Positions 8,302 through 17,700 of a stretch of 64,000 nt of DNA are shown piece by piece; positions within the stretch are counted from its first letter, which is position 1, and each line of letters opens with the position of its first letter. The notes under the pieces were generated by a model, which was not told the DNA's origin, searched no databases, and saw only the letters and a list, made by a program, of their open reading frames with translations. The position numbers and the translations under genes were made by a program. Source of the DNA: Bradyrhizobium sp. NP1 (GTDB lineage: Bacteria > Pseudomonadota > Alphaproteobacteria > Rhizobiales > Xanthobacteraceae); contig NZ_CP127385.1 of NCBI RefSeq assembly GCF_030378205.1, positions 1,466,001-1,530,000 of the forward strand, in the 5' to 3' direction.

Positions 8302-8658
8302 ATGCGAGCGCGCCGGATTGCATTTTGTCTTGTCGTCGCAACAAGCGCGGTCGGCGCGACAGGGAGTGCAGCGTCAGCGGAAGAATATCGCGGCACATGG
8401 GAACAGCAGATGGCCTGCACGCCCGATGTGTGGCGGTTTTGCGCATCGCAGATTCCCAATGTCGACGGCATTGTCGCCTGCCTCAGGCAGAACACGCCGC
8501 AGCTCTCGAGCAGCTGCCGCGCGGTGTTCGAGTCCAATGCCAGCGCGCAGGCCCAGCAGCAGCCTCAGCCTCAGCCGCCAGGGCAGCCGCGCGGCCGGGT
8601 CGCGTCACCGCAGCCGATGGCGCCGCCGGCGCCACCGCCGCAATCGCGAACCTACTAG
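8302..8658 (+). CDS. Small exported Cys-rich protein
   Basis: A 118-residue protein with a signal peptide cleaved near ASA-EEY. It has a compact core with four cysteines in the pattern C-x4-D-V-W-R-F-C ... CLRQNTPQLSSSC. The tail is rich in Gln/Pro and probably disordered. The spacing recalls the cysteine-rich GLG1-type repeat found in many small alphaproteobacterial secreted proteins, which suggests two disulfides. The ATG at 8302 follows AAGGAAAGGAA. The stop is 20 bases from the convergent amidase. Function unknown. Confidence 0.75.
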   Translation: MRARRIAFCLVVATSAVGATGSAASAEEYRGTWEQQMACTPDVWRFCASQIPNVDGIVACLRQNTPQLSSSCRAVFESNASAQAQQQPQPQPPGQPRGRVASPQPMAPPAPPPQSRTY

Positions 8659-8677
8659 GCGCGATGATGCCGGCCGC

Positions 8678-10192
8678 TTACACCGCGGTCGGCATCTTCC
8701 AGCCGCCGAAGCTCTTCTCCAGATGCGCTGTCAGCGCCAGCGCGACGTCCTCGCGCCACGGGCGCGCCGCGACCTGCACGTTGAGCGGCAGCCCCTCGGG
8801 CGAGGTGCCGATGCGCACCGTTGCCGACGGCCATCCCGTGAGGTTGTACATCGCGGCGTAGCCGAGCCCCTTGCGGTAGGTTTCCTCGAAGCTCGTGCCG
8901 TGGGCCATCGCCGGATAGGGCGCAACCGGCGACAGCACCGCGTCGTAGTTTTCCAGAAAGCGCAGCATCGCGTTGCGATAGAGGTCCCAGCGCACGAAGG
9001 CGGCGAGCGCCTCGGTGGTGCTGGCCATCGCGGGCGCGACGAAATAGGTCAGCGCCTGCTCGAACAAGGGCGAGATCTGATCGCTGCCGATGCTCTTGAG
9101 GAACGCGCGGGTGCCGACGCCGCCATCGCCGCGGCTCATGTCGTAATAGACGGTGAAGGCCTTCTCCGCATCCGGCGGCCGCTTCTCCTCGACCTTGACG
9201 CCGGCGTCGGCGAACGCCCTGGCGGAATCGCGGACCGCGGCCGCGATCTCCCTGGTCGGGCTCGCGGCACCGTCGTCGTCGAACCAGGCGACGCGCAAGC
9301 CGTTCAGCGTCACGGTTTTCGGATCGAGCAGCGGCATGCCGACGATGGAATTGTCGCGGAAGTCGGGCCCGGAGATGATCGGCAGCGCCAGCGCGAGGTC
9401 CTCGACGCGGCGCGCGATCAGGCTGACGTGAAACACCGAGGCGCGGGCGCCCAATGGCAGCGGAAACTGCCCGGTGCGCGGCACCCGGCCGGAGGTCGGC
9501 TTGATCGCGGCAAGCCCGCAGAAATGCGCGGGGATGCGGATGCTGCCGCCGGCGTCGGTGCCGAGCCCGAGCGGCGAGCCGCAGGCGGCGACGATCGCGG
9601 CCTCGCCGCCGCTCGAGCCGCCCGGCGTGCGTGCAAGATCGTAAGGGTTGTTGGTGCGGCCATAGACGAGGTTGTCGCTCTCGATCGCACCCGCAAGCTC
9701 CGGCACGTTGGTCTTGCCGAGGAAGATCGCGCCCGCCGCGCGCAGCCGCGCCACCGCGGTGGCGTCGGCCTTCGGCACGTAATTGGCGCGGCCCTTGGTG
9801 CCGCCGGTGCAGATCACGCCTGATGTTTCCAGCGTGTCCTTGATCGTCATCGGCACGCCGTGGAGCGGGCCCTTGATCTCGCCGCGGGCGAGCGCTGCAT
9901 CGGCTTCGTCGGCTTCCTTGCGCGCGATCTCCGCCGTCAGCTGCACGATCGCGTTGAGCTTGGGGTTGACCTGGGCGATGCGGTCGAGATGCGCCTCGAC
10001 CACGGCCTTCGAGGTGAGCTGTTTGGTGCGGATCGCGGTGGCGAGCTCGCTTGCGGAGGCGAGGATGATCGGAGGCGGCTTTCCTTCCGCGGCCCGCGCG
10101 GAGGTCGTGAGGAAATTCGGCCCGGTCGCGGCCGCGGCGCCGGCCAGCGCGACCGAGCCCAGGAAGTCGCGGCGTGCAATCTTGTCGCTCAT
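8678..10192 (-). CDS. Amidase-signature family hydrolase, Tat-exported
   Basis: A 504-residue protein from the ATG at 10192, which gives a twin-arginine signal (MSDKIARRDFLGS followed by an Ala-rich stretch). The amidase-signature triad is present: Lys in VPMTIKDTLE, the cis-Ser in PGGSSGGEAA, and the nucleophile Ser in GTDAGGSIRIPA. Family members hydrolyse carboxamides. Export argues against a GatA role in Gln-tRNA formation and for scavenging of extracytoplasmic amides. The convergent neighbour ends 20 bases away. An upstream in-frame start at 10294 would bury the Tat signal and is unlikely. Confidence 0.92.
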   Translation of the reverse strand: MSDKIARRDFLGSVALAGAAAATGPNFLTTSARAAEGKPPPIILASASELATAIRTKQLTSKAVVEAHLDRIAQVNPKLNAIVQLTAEIARKEADEADAALARGEIKGPLHGVPMTIKDTLETSGVICTGGTKGRANYVPKADATAVARLRAAGAIFLGKTNVPELAGAIESDNLVYGRTNNPYDLARTPGGSSGGEAAIVAACGSPLGLGTDAGGSIRIPAHFCGLAAIKPTSGRVPRTGQFPLPLGARASVFHVSLIARRVEDLALALPIISGPDFRDNSIVGMPLLDPKTVTLNGLRVAWFDDDGAASPTREIAAAVRDSARAFADAGVKVEEKRPPDAEKAFTVYYDMSRGDGGVGTRAFLKSIGSDQISPLFEQALTYFVAPAMASTTEALAAFVRWDLYRNAMLRFLENYDAVLSPVAPYPAMAHGTSFEETYRKGLGYAAMYNLTGWPSATVRIGTSPEGLPLNVQVAARPWREDVALALTAHLEKSFGGWKMPTAV

Positions 10193-10294
10193 TGGAAATC
10201 CAATCGTGATGCTGAGGGGGAAGGAGGGGACCCCGATGATCGCGATTTCCGTCAGGCAGGCAAATGTTACCTCTTGCCGCGCGGCGCCGGTCAC

Positions 10295-10792
10295 TCAGAT
10301 GTGAAGCTCTTGCGGATCGGCGGGCGCAACCGCGGCCTGGCAGACGTCGACCCATTCGGCCGCGGTCAATTCAGCCAGGCGCTGCGGCGCAATTCGGACT
10401 GCGCTGTGCGTCGAGCCTGCGGCCGGCAGCACCACGTCGAAGGCTTTCAACGAGACATCGCAATAAATCGGCAGCGGCGTCTTCAGCCCGAACGGGCAGA
10501 CGCCGCCCACCTCATGGCCGGTGATATCGGCGACCTCGTCGAGGCCGAGCATCTTCGGCTTTCCCCCGAAGGCCGCCTTCACCTTCTTGTTGTCCATGCG
10601 CGCGGTGCCGCTCGCGACGATCAGGACCACGCGCTCGCCGACCCGCAAGGAGAGTGTTTTCGCGATGCGCGCAGGCTCGACGCCGAAGGATTCGGCGGCA
10701 AGCGCCACCGTTGCCGAGCTCGTCGGCGATTCCATCACTGTGATGTCGGGGGCTTTCTCGGCGAAGAACTTCTTGACGGATTCAAGGCTCAT
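10295..10792 (-). CDS. YbaK/EbsC-type aminoacyl-tRNA deacylase-like protein
   Basis: A 165-residue protein starting MSLESVKKFFAE at 10792. The YbaK fold is recognisable from A-K-T-L-S-L-R-V-G, the Lys in M-D-N-K-K-V-K-A-A, GHEVGGVCPFGL and AAGSTHSAVRI. Members edit mischarged tRNA in trans (for example Cys-tRNAPro or Ala-tRNAPro) in the cytoplasm. Its start overlaps the end of the HAD gene by 11 bases, so the two are probably translationally coupled. It is the last gene of a DLH-HAD-YbaK operon; no functional link between the three is obvious. Confidence 0.9.
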   Translation of the reverse strand: MSLESVKKFFAEKAPDITVMESPTSSATVALAAESFGVEPARIAKTLSLRVGERVVLIVASGTARMDNKKVKAAFGGKPKMLGLDEVADITGHEVGGVCPFGLKTPLPIYCDVSLKAFDVVLPAAGSTHSAVRIAPQRLAELTAAEWVDVCQAAVAPADPQELHI

Positions 10793-11528
10793 AGGTGGCA
10801 ACGACTTCCGGTAATTCCGACAGCGAACGGATGCGATGGTCGGGCGCGACGCCGAGCTCGTCCATCTGCGTCCTGATCGCCTTGAACATGGTCAGCGGCG
10901 CAATTGCAACCGTTTCCACGCAGGCGAGCGCCATCGCCTGCGGCGTCACCCGCTCGATCCAGGCGACGTTGAACCCGAATGCCTTGGCGCCGCAGGCGTC
11001 CCACGGGTTGGAGGACACGAACAGCACCTCGGAGGGGCGGATGCCGAGCTTCTCCTCGACCAGCAGATAGGCTTCCGGCGCGGGCTTGAAGACCTTGTTG
11101 GCATCGACGCTGATCGTCGCATCGAGCACGGCGTCGAGGCCCGAGTTCTTCACCAGCGCGTCGAGCATGTCCGGGCTGCCGTTGGAGAGAATCGCGAGCT
11201 TGTGGCCCTTCAGCGCGGCAAGCGCCGCCGTCGCGTCCGGATAGAGATCGAGATGAAGGTATTTGTCCATGATGCGCGCGAAGGCGGCACCGTCATGGTC
11301 AAGCGCGAGGATGCGCAAGGTGTAGGCGAGCGAATCCCGCGTCACGGCGGAAAAATCCTCATAGCGGCGCATCAGCGAACGCAGCCAGGAATATTCGAGC
11401 TGCTTGATGCGCCAGGCCTGCGTGATCATCTCGCCGTAGCCTGGAAAGGTCTCCTCGGTGATTTCGGCGACCGACTGCACATCGTAGAGCGTGCCATAGG
11501 CATCGAAGACAACGGCTTTGATGGTCAT
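10782..11528 (-). CDS. Haloacid dehalogenase, type II (HAD superfamily)
   Basis: A 248-residue HAD hydrolase. Motif I is VVFDAYGTLYD with nucleophile Asp9. Motif II Ser is in LAILSNGSPDML, motif III Lys in NKVFKPAPEAY, and motif IV in VSSNPWDACGAKAFGF. The YGTL sequence and the SSNPWD motif are typical of (S)-2-haloacid dehalogenases, which displace halide from short 2-haloacids and invert configuration. The length matches (about 230-250). Its ATG overlaps the TGA of the upstream DLH gene in an ATGA. A haloacetate dehalogenase of a different fold lies at 61877, so the organism may handle several organohalides. The exact substrate is uncertain. Confidence 0.9.
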   Translation of the reverse strand: MTIKAVVFDAYGTLYDVQSVAEITEETFPGYGEMITQAWRIKQLEYSWLRSLMRRYEDFSAVTRDSLAYTLRILALDHDGAAFARIMDKYLHLDLYPDATAALAALKGHKLAILSNGSPDMLDALVKNSGLDAVLDATISVDANKVFKPAPEAYLLVEEKLGIRPSEVLFVSSNPWDACGAKAFGFNVAWIERVTPQAMALACVETVAIAPLTMFKAIRTQMDELGVAPDHRIRSLSELPEVVATYEP

Positions 11529-12370
11529 TTGTCCGGCCCCTTGACGAGTGCGCTGGCGCCGATGGTCGAATACAGGAATTCGCGCAGCGCGTCGACCGAC
11601 CGCGCCGACGCGGCGGGGTTGAATTCGAGGTGATGGCCGAAATAGTCGAGGCCACCGGCGAAAGCGGGCACGTCGAATTCATGATGCGCGCCGGAATAGA
11701 CGACGAGGCTGATCGGCACGCCTTCGCCGGGCGATCGCGCGATGCCCCAATCGTCCCTGCCTTCGACCAGGTTGCGGCATTCGGCGGCGAGCGTCCAGTC
11801 GTCGCGTGCGCCGATCAGGATCAGCGTGCGCACGGTCATGTCGTCCTTGAAGCCGAGGCAGGGCGGGTAGAAGGCGATAGCCGCGCGGAACTTGTGGCGC
11901 GCGGTCGCCTCGAGGATGCCGCGCTCGACCGAGGTCAGCGCGAGCCAGCCGCCTTGCGCGAAGCCGAGCACCGCGACGCGGTTCGGATCGACGGAGGGGT
12001 CCCGCACCAGGAAATCAAGCGCGCGGTAGGCGTCGAAGGCAAGCGCGGTCGGCGCGCCGCTGGTGCAGGTGTTGTCGAGGCCGCGCGGCGTGAAGCTGTC
12101 GACGGTGAGCGTCACATAGCCCCACGACGCGATGCGGCTGCCCCAGCGCGCGTCGAGCCGCGCGCCGTTGCCGTCGCAGCCATGCAGCAGCACCACCGCA
12201 GGTGCCGGGCCGCCGCCCTGGCTCCGGCGCATATAGCCCTGCAGCGGCGGCCGGCCCGCGAGCGGGCTTTCGAATGCGACCAGCGAAGGCGCAAGCGCAG
12301 GGGGCGCCGCGCCAGCGGGAAGCGCGGCGACGGCAGCAAGCAGCAACGCGAGCGACCTTGCGGCTGACAT
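11525..12370 (-). CDS. Dienelactone-hydrolase-family protein, exported, nucleophile replaced by Ala
   Basis: A 281-residue alpha/beta-hydrolase from the ATG at 12370 with a signal peptide (MSAARSLALLL ... GAAP); a GTG three codons upstream is possible. It has the oxyanion loop VVLLHGCDGNG, the acid Asp in LILIGARDDWT and the His in YSGAHHEFD. The nucleophile elbow reads G-F-A-Q-G, with Ala138 (codon GCG, 11957-11959) where DLH enzymes have Cys or Ser. It may therefore be inactive on esters, act as a binding protein, or use another residue. A paralogue at 56412 has the same substitution. First gene of the three-gene operon. Confidence 0.85.
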   Translation of the reverse strand: MSAARSLALLLAAVAALPAGAAPPALAPSLVAFESPLAGRPPLQGYMRRSQGGGPAPAVVLLHGCDGNGARLDARWGSRIASWGYVTLTVDSFTPRGLDNTCTSGAPTALAFDAYRALDFLVRDPSVDPNRVAVLGFAQGGWLALTSVERGILEATARHKFRAAIAFYPPCLGFKDDMTVRTLILIGARDDWTLAAECRNLVEGRDDWGIARSPGEGVPISLVVYSGAHHEFDVPAFAGGLDYFGHHLEFNPAASARSVDALREFLYSTIGASALVKGPDK

Positions 12371-12436
12371 GGCGGACACCGTTTTGGGTCCAGGCTCGGC
12401 TCGAAGCCTACATCCGCCAGATGCCCTCGCGCCACC

Positions 12437-13321
12437 TCAGATGCCGAGCAATCTCCTTGCGTTCGCCTTCAGCACCTTGGGGCGGATCTCGTCGCGGATC
12501 TCGAGCCTGGCGAAGTCGGCCAGCCAGCGGTCCGGCGTGATCACGGGCCAGTCCGAGCCGAACAGCATCTTGTCCTGCAGGATCGAGTTGACGTAGCGCA
12601 CCAGGATCGGCGGGAAATATTTCGGCGACCAGCCGGACAGGTCGATGTAGACGTTCGGCTTATGGGTCGCGACCGACAGCGCCTCCTCCTGCCAGGGGAA
12701 GGAGGGGTGCGCGAGGATGATCTTGAGGTCCGGGAAATCCGCCGCGACGTCGTCCATGTACATCGGGTTGGAATATTTCAGGCGCATTCCCATGCCGCCG
12801 GGCATGCCCGAGCCGACGCCGGTCTGTCCGGTGTGGAACAGCGCGATCGCGCCGCCGTCATTGATCGCTTCGTAAAGCGGGTAGGCCATGCGGTCGTTCG
12901 GATAGAAGCCCTGCATGGTCGGATGGAACTTGAACCCCCTGACGCCGAACTCCGCGATCAGCCTTTTCGCCTCGCGTACGCCGAGCTTGCCTTTGTGCGG
13001 ATCGATCGAGACGAAGGGGATCAGCACGTCGAGATGGTCGGAGGCCGCTTCCAGCATCTCGTCATTGTTGTAGCGGCGAAACCCGGTCTCGCGCTCGGCG
13101 TCGACAGGGAAGATCACGGCGGCGATGTTCTTGGCGCGATAATAGGCCGCGGTCTCCGGCACCGTCGGAGGGTGCTTGTTCGGCGACTTGAAATAGTCCG
13201 CCATCCTGGCCTGGAAGTCGTCATAGCCGTCGTCGGCATGAAGGCCGCAGGGTTCCTCGGCATGGGTGTGGATGTCGATCGCGACGACCGCGTCGATGTC
13301 GGGCAGCTTCAGTCTGGCCAT
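12437..13321 (-). CDS. Amidohydrolase-family (ACMSD-like) metal-dependent hydrolase
   Basis: A 294-residue TIM-barrel protein of the amidohydrolase_2 family. Metal-ligand motifs are visible: DIHTHAEEP near residue 18, FKFHPTMQGF, ALFHTGQTG, ILAHPSFPW and the barrel-end Asp in LFGSDWPVITPD. The family includes ACMSD, gamma-resorcylate decarboxylase and related C-C or C-O lyases of aromatic degradation. The ATG at 13321 is set by GGGAGG seven bases upstream; an in-frame start at 13387 would run through the AT-rich operator. The upstream palindrome at 13359-13378 suggests specific repression. Confidence 0.9.
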   Translation of the reverse strand: MARLKLPDIDAVVAIDIHTHAEEPCGLHADDGYDDFQARMADYFKSPNKHPPTVPETAAYYRAKNIAAVIFPVDAERETGFRRYNNDEMLEAASDHLDVLIPFVSIDPHKGKLGVREAKRLIAEFGVRGFKFHPTMQGFYPNDRMAYPLYEAINDGGAIALFHTGQTGVGSGMPGGMGMRLKYSNPMYMDDVAADFPDLKIILAHPSFPWQEEALSVATHKPNVYIDLSGWSPKYFPPILVRYVNSILQDKMLFGSDWPVITPDRWLADFARLEIRDEIRPKVLKANARRLLGI

Positions 13322-13358
13322 GGTTCGCCTCCCGGCGCGATTTCTGGGGTTTGGCAAA

Positions 13359-13378
13359 TTGATTATATCATATAACAA
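13359..13378 (-). promoter_or_regulatory. AT-rich palindromic operator/promoter candidate upstream of the amidohydrolase
   Basis: TTATAT-C-ATATAA (13363-13375) is a perfect inverted repeat. It is flanked by TTG on the left and CAA on the right and stands in strongly AT-rich sequence within a GC-rich genome. It is about 40 bases from the amidohydrolase start. The symmetry suggests a dimeric repressor of GntR or similar type, but no regulator gene is adjacent. The site may also hold the -10 hexamer. Confidence 0.5.
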
Positions 13379-13420
13379 ATTTCGCAAGCGTGCGGCCGCC
13401 TTGCGCGTCGATGCCGGCGC

Positions 13421-14044
13421 TCAGGCGATGCGGGCGAGCAGCGTGAACTCGCGCTGGCCGTAGTCCGCCAGCGTGTCGGCGGCGCAGCCCAATTCGCTCG
13501 CCAAAAAGCCGGTCCACGGCTCCGGCAGGGTCCGGTAGAGCGCCTGCTCGGCCGACGGCTCATCATCCAGCGGCAGCATGAAGTTGACGGCGAAGCCGCG
13601 CCGGCTCTTGGCGCGCAGGTCGGCCAGGATCGACCGGACATAGGCCTCCCATGGCGCGACCGGCCAATCCAGCTTGACGTTGAACACGCCGCTTGCAACC
13701 GAATAGTCGGCGATATCAGGGCATTGCGAGCCCACGGAAAACGTCGCCGCAGGCTTGTGCGCCCATTTGGCGCGCGCGGCCTCGATCATCTCGGGCGAGA
13801 TGTCGATGCCGTGATAGCGCACGGTGAGGTCCGGGTGGCGGAAGTCGAAATATTCCAGCAGGGCGCCATAGCCGCAGCCGAAATCATTGAGGCTGAAAGG
13901 CCTGCGGAGATCGCAGACCTTCACGAGCTGCGCGAAGCGGAGATATTGCGAGGCGGCGCTCGACCAGTCGACGCCTCGCGCTGTGGCTCCGTGCCGCCTC
14001 AGCTTGCCGGTGTAATAGGCCCGCGCGGTGTCGGCCGGCTGCAT
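13421..14044 (-). CDS. Class I SAM-dependent methyltransferase
   Basis: A 207-residue Rossmann-fold methyltransferase. Motif I is SLNDFGCGYGALLEY (about 52-66), the acidic residue binding the ribose is in YHGIDISPEM, and motif IV is near SGVFNVKLDW. The substrate is not predictable. It starts 6 bases after the stop of the 14051-14479 gene, so the two are probably co-transcribed. The ribosome site is weak, in keeping with coupling. Confidence 0.88.
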   Translation of the reverse strand: MQPADTARAYYTGKLRRHGATARGVDWSSAASQYLRFAQLVKVCDLRRPFSLNDFGCGYGALLEYFDFRHPDLTVRYHGIDISPEMIEAARAKWAHKPAATFSVGSQCPDIADYSVASGVFNVKLDWPVAPWEAYVRSILADLRAKSRRGFAVNFMLPLDDEPSAEQALYRTLPEPWTGFLASELGCAADTLADYGQREFTLLARIA

Positions 14045-14050
14045 ATTGTG

Positions 14051-14479
14051 TTAGACATGGCCGATCGGCGCGGAAATCAGCAGATATTCGTCCTTGGAAA
14101 AGATGAAGGGGCGGTCGCCGACCTTGACCTCGAGCTTGGTGCCCGGGTGCCAGGCAAATTTCACCGGAAGCGGACTCTTCGATTCCAGGTTTTCCTTCAG
14201 CGCCGTGATGATCCGGTCGTGCGCCGTCACGTCCTTCCGGTCGGAGGGGATGCTTCTCAGGTGATCGCAGTACTTGAACCAGCCGCGGCGATTTTTCGGG
14301 TCGGGCAGCGCGAGGTTGAGCAGCTTGCAGATGCTCTTGAGCGAATGCTCCTTCACGTTGAAAACGTCGAATTCCTTCTGAACCGCGATCATTTCCTTGA
14401 TCGGATCGCCGGGCGCGAAGCGGTTGTCCAGCACGTTGATGATGGTCCCGACCGACGGGTCTTCGACAAGTGCTCCCAT
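14051..14479 (-). CDS. Conserved protein of unknown function upstream of a methyltransferase
   Basis: A 142-residue soluble protein without signal peptide or membrane segment. Part of the middle reads VFNVKEHSLKSICKLLNLAL and DPKNRRGWFKYCDHLR. The ATG at 14479 follows TAGGAG. Codon use looks native. I do not recognise the family. Adjacency to the methyltransferase at 13421 suggests the two work together. Confidence 0.75.
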   Translation of the reverse strand: MGALVEDPSVGTIINVLDNRFAPGDPIKEMIAVQKEFDVFNVKEHSLKSICKLLNLALPDPKNRRGWFKYCDHLRSIPSDRKDVTAHDRIITALKENLESKSPLPVKFAWHPGTKLEVKVGDRPFIFSKDEYLLISAPIGHV

Positions 14480-14712
14480 GATTTTTCTCCTACCTATGAT
14501 TGTAAACGCGCTGGTTTTGAAAAATTCACCCTAGCGTAGAGGACCGGCCTTTGCCAGCGGGCGGGCCTGGCTTCCGGAAATGTCGTCAAAGGGTCGCATT
14601 ATTGCGACTCGCTATGATGCGCTAGGATGATTCCCGGCCGCGTGCCATGTTGCCTGCCGACCGAGCACGCACGTAAGTTATTGTGACAATTTGCCTTAGA
14701 TTTTATTGAGCC

Positions 14713-17700
14713 ATGACGTTCTGCGACACGTGCCAGCACCAGAACGACCCCGAGGCGAAGTTTTGCGCGAATTGCGGCGCCATGCTGGCGCGCGCCTGTC
14801 CGGCCTGCGGGCGACGCAATCTGTCGCAGGCCGACAAATGCGTTGATTGCGGTGCTGTCCTTCAGGCGGCCGGCCAGCGCGGCGCGCGGGCGCCGGCGCC
14901 GAAACTCGGGGCGCGTGCCCGCGAAGGCGAGCGCAAGCGACTGACTGTGCTGATCGCCGACATTTCCGGATCGACCGCGCTCATCGACAAGCTCAATGCG
15001 GAGGAAGCCGATCAACGGCTCGGCATCATCACCGCGGCGATGCGCGAGGCGGTGGCGCGGTTCGAGGGGACGGTCAACAAGCTGCAGGGCGACGGGCTGA
15101 TGGCGCTGTTCGGGGCGCCGATCTCGCAGGAGGACCACGCGGTCCGCGCCTGCTGCGCCGCACTGGCGATGATCGAGAACGTGCGCAAGATCGAGAACGC
15201 GCCGCCGGTGCGGATCGGCATCAACACCGGCGAGGTCGTGGTGCGCTCACTCCTGACCGACATGTCGGAGCAGTACGACGCGATGGGCCGCACCGTCCAT
15301 ATCGCGGCGCGCCTGGAGCATGAGGCGCCCGACAACGGGATCGCCATCAGCACCGAGACGCTGAAGGCGACGGCCGGCCAGGTCGAGGTCGAGCCTCTGG
15401 GCGAGCGCAGGCTGCGCGGGATTTCCGATCCCCTCCAGGTCCATGCGCTCATGCGTATCCGGCCGCCGGTCGCCACCCAGCAGTTCCGCGGCGGCCAGAA
15501 GCTCAGCCCCTTCGTCGGCCGCGACGCGGAGATGCAGGTGCTGCATCAGGCGCTGGAGGAGGCGCGTGCCGGGCGCTCACCCGTGGTCGGCATCATGGGC
15601 GAGGCGGGAAGCGGCAAGAGCCGGCTGATCTTCGAATTCCTCGAGACGTGTCGCGCCGCGGGGCTGCCCGTCCTGGAAGCGCGCGCGACCGGCTATGGCC
15701 GGGCGACGCCGCTGCGGCCGATCCTCGATCTGTACCGGACCTTCTTCGGCATCGACGACGACATGTCGAAGCAGGTGGCGGCGGAGCGGGTCGGCGCCAC
15801 GCTGTCTTACTACGACCTGGTTCAGGATCTGCCGCTGGTTCTGGACTTCCTCGGACTGCCGCTTGCCGATCGAAGCGCGGTGCCCACCGATGTCGGGCTG
15901 CGCCGCATCAAGCTGCTCGATGCGGCCAAGCGGCTCGCGCATGCGGTGGCGCTGGCGCAGCCGTCCGTCTTCGTCGTCGAGGACCTGCACTGGCTCGATC
16001 CGGCCAGCGAGGCCTTCCTGGTGGCGCTGGCTGACAGCATCGCCGGCACGACGACGCTGATGGTCGTCAACTTCCGGCAGGATTTTCGCAGCGAATGGAC
16101 CGAGCGATCCTACTTCAGGCGGATCGCGGTACGGCCGCTCGACGAGGCTGCGATCGCGACCATCCTGGACCATGCGCTCGGCGCCGATCCCTCGCTCGCC
16201 AATCTGCGCCGGCGCATCGTCGAACGCTCCGCCGGAAATCCTTTCTTCGCCGAGGAACTGATCCGCGCCGCGGTCGAGCAGGGGGGGCTTGCCGGTTCGG
16301 CCGGCCACTTCAAGCTCGTCGACGCCGCGCGCGAGGCGCCGATGCCGCCGACGGTCGAGGCGGTGCTGGGCTCGCGCATCGATCGCCTGCCCGAGCAGGA
16401 CAAGCTGTTGCTGCAGGCGGCCTCCGTGGTCGGCAGGGAATTTTCGCTGTCGGTTGCGGCCAAGGTCGCGCAGGTAACCTTTCAACTGGCGCGAGCCTCG
16501 CTGCAATTGCTGCTGGGCGCGGAGATGCTCTACGAGCGCGCCGACGTTCAGCGCGACGATTTCGCCTTCCGTCATCCGCTGGTGCAGGAGGCCGCCTACG
16601 GATCGCTGTTGACGGAGCAGCGCAAGCATCTGCATCGCGGCACGGCCGCTGCGCTCGCGGTGAAATTTCGCGACCGGCTCGACGAATATTCCTCGCTCGT
16701 CGCCTACCACTGGGAGAAGGGCGGCGAAAACCTGCTGGCGGCGCAGAGCCACCTCCGTTTCGCGCTGTGGATGGGCGCGCGCGACCCGCGTCACGCGCTC
16801 GACAGCTGGCGCAGCGTGCGGCGCCTGATCCAGGACAATGCGTCCTCTCCCGAGGTCGAGTACATGCTGATGATGGCCTGCGGGCAGATCGTCAATCTGG
16901 CCTGGTGGGAAGGCATCGATGCCAGCGAGATCGAGCCGGTGTTCGCGCAGGCCATCGCGCTCGCCCACAAGCACAAGGACATCCGCGCCGCAGCCCTCAT
17001 CACCATGGCGTTCGGCCGCATTCTTCTCATCACCGGCTCGTCCGACGCGTATGTCGCGAAGGCGGAGGAGGCGCAAAAGCTGATCGGCGGTCCCGGCCAT
17101 GAGAGCGCAAGCGCCCTGCTCAAGGTGGTCTACAGCCACGCGCTGCTGTCGGCGGGCCTCTTGGAGCGGGCGCTCCAGGCCAATACGGAAGCATTGGAAA
17201 GCATCCACCAGATCGAGCAGCGCGACCGGCAAACCCTGGGTTTCGATCCGGCGCCGTGGCTCAAGACGCAGCGTGCCCGAATCCTGATGGGGCTCGACCG
17301 TTTCGCCGAAGCCGACGGCATCCTGGATGCGCTCTTGGCCGGTCCGCCGCTGGAGACGATCCATCAGGTCAATGCGCACGGCACCAAGATCGAGGGCCAT
17401 CGGAAAATCCGGCCCGATCTCTCCGTGCAGGAAGTCGAGAACCTTCGTGCCGCCCTGCGGGAGAATGTGACGCCTTATCTGCGGGTACTTGGGCACCGCT
17501 ATCAAGCACTGGCATTGCTGGCGGAAAACCGGCCCGATGAGGCGGTGGGGCTGCTCAACGAGACGATCGATTATGCGCGGGCGCAAAGGGCCGGGCTCGA
17601 AATCGAGCCTTTCCTGCTCACGATCCTGGCGGAGGCGCTGACCGCGACCGGCTCCGACCAGGCCAGGGCCACGGCGCTCGAGGCGAGGAATCTGGCGCGA

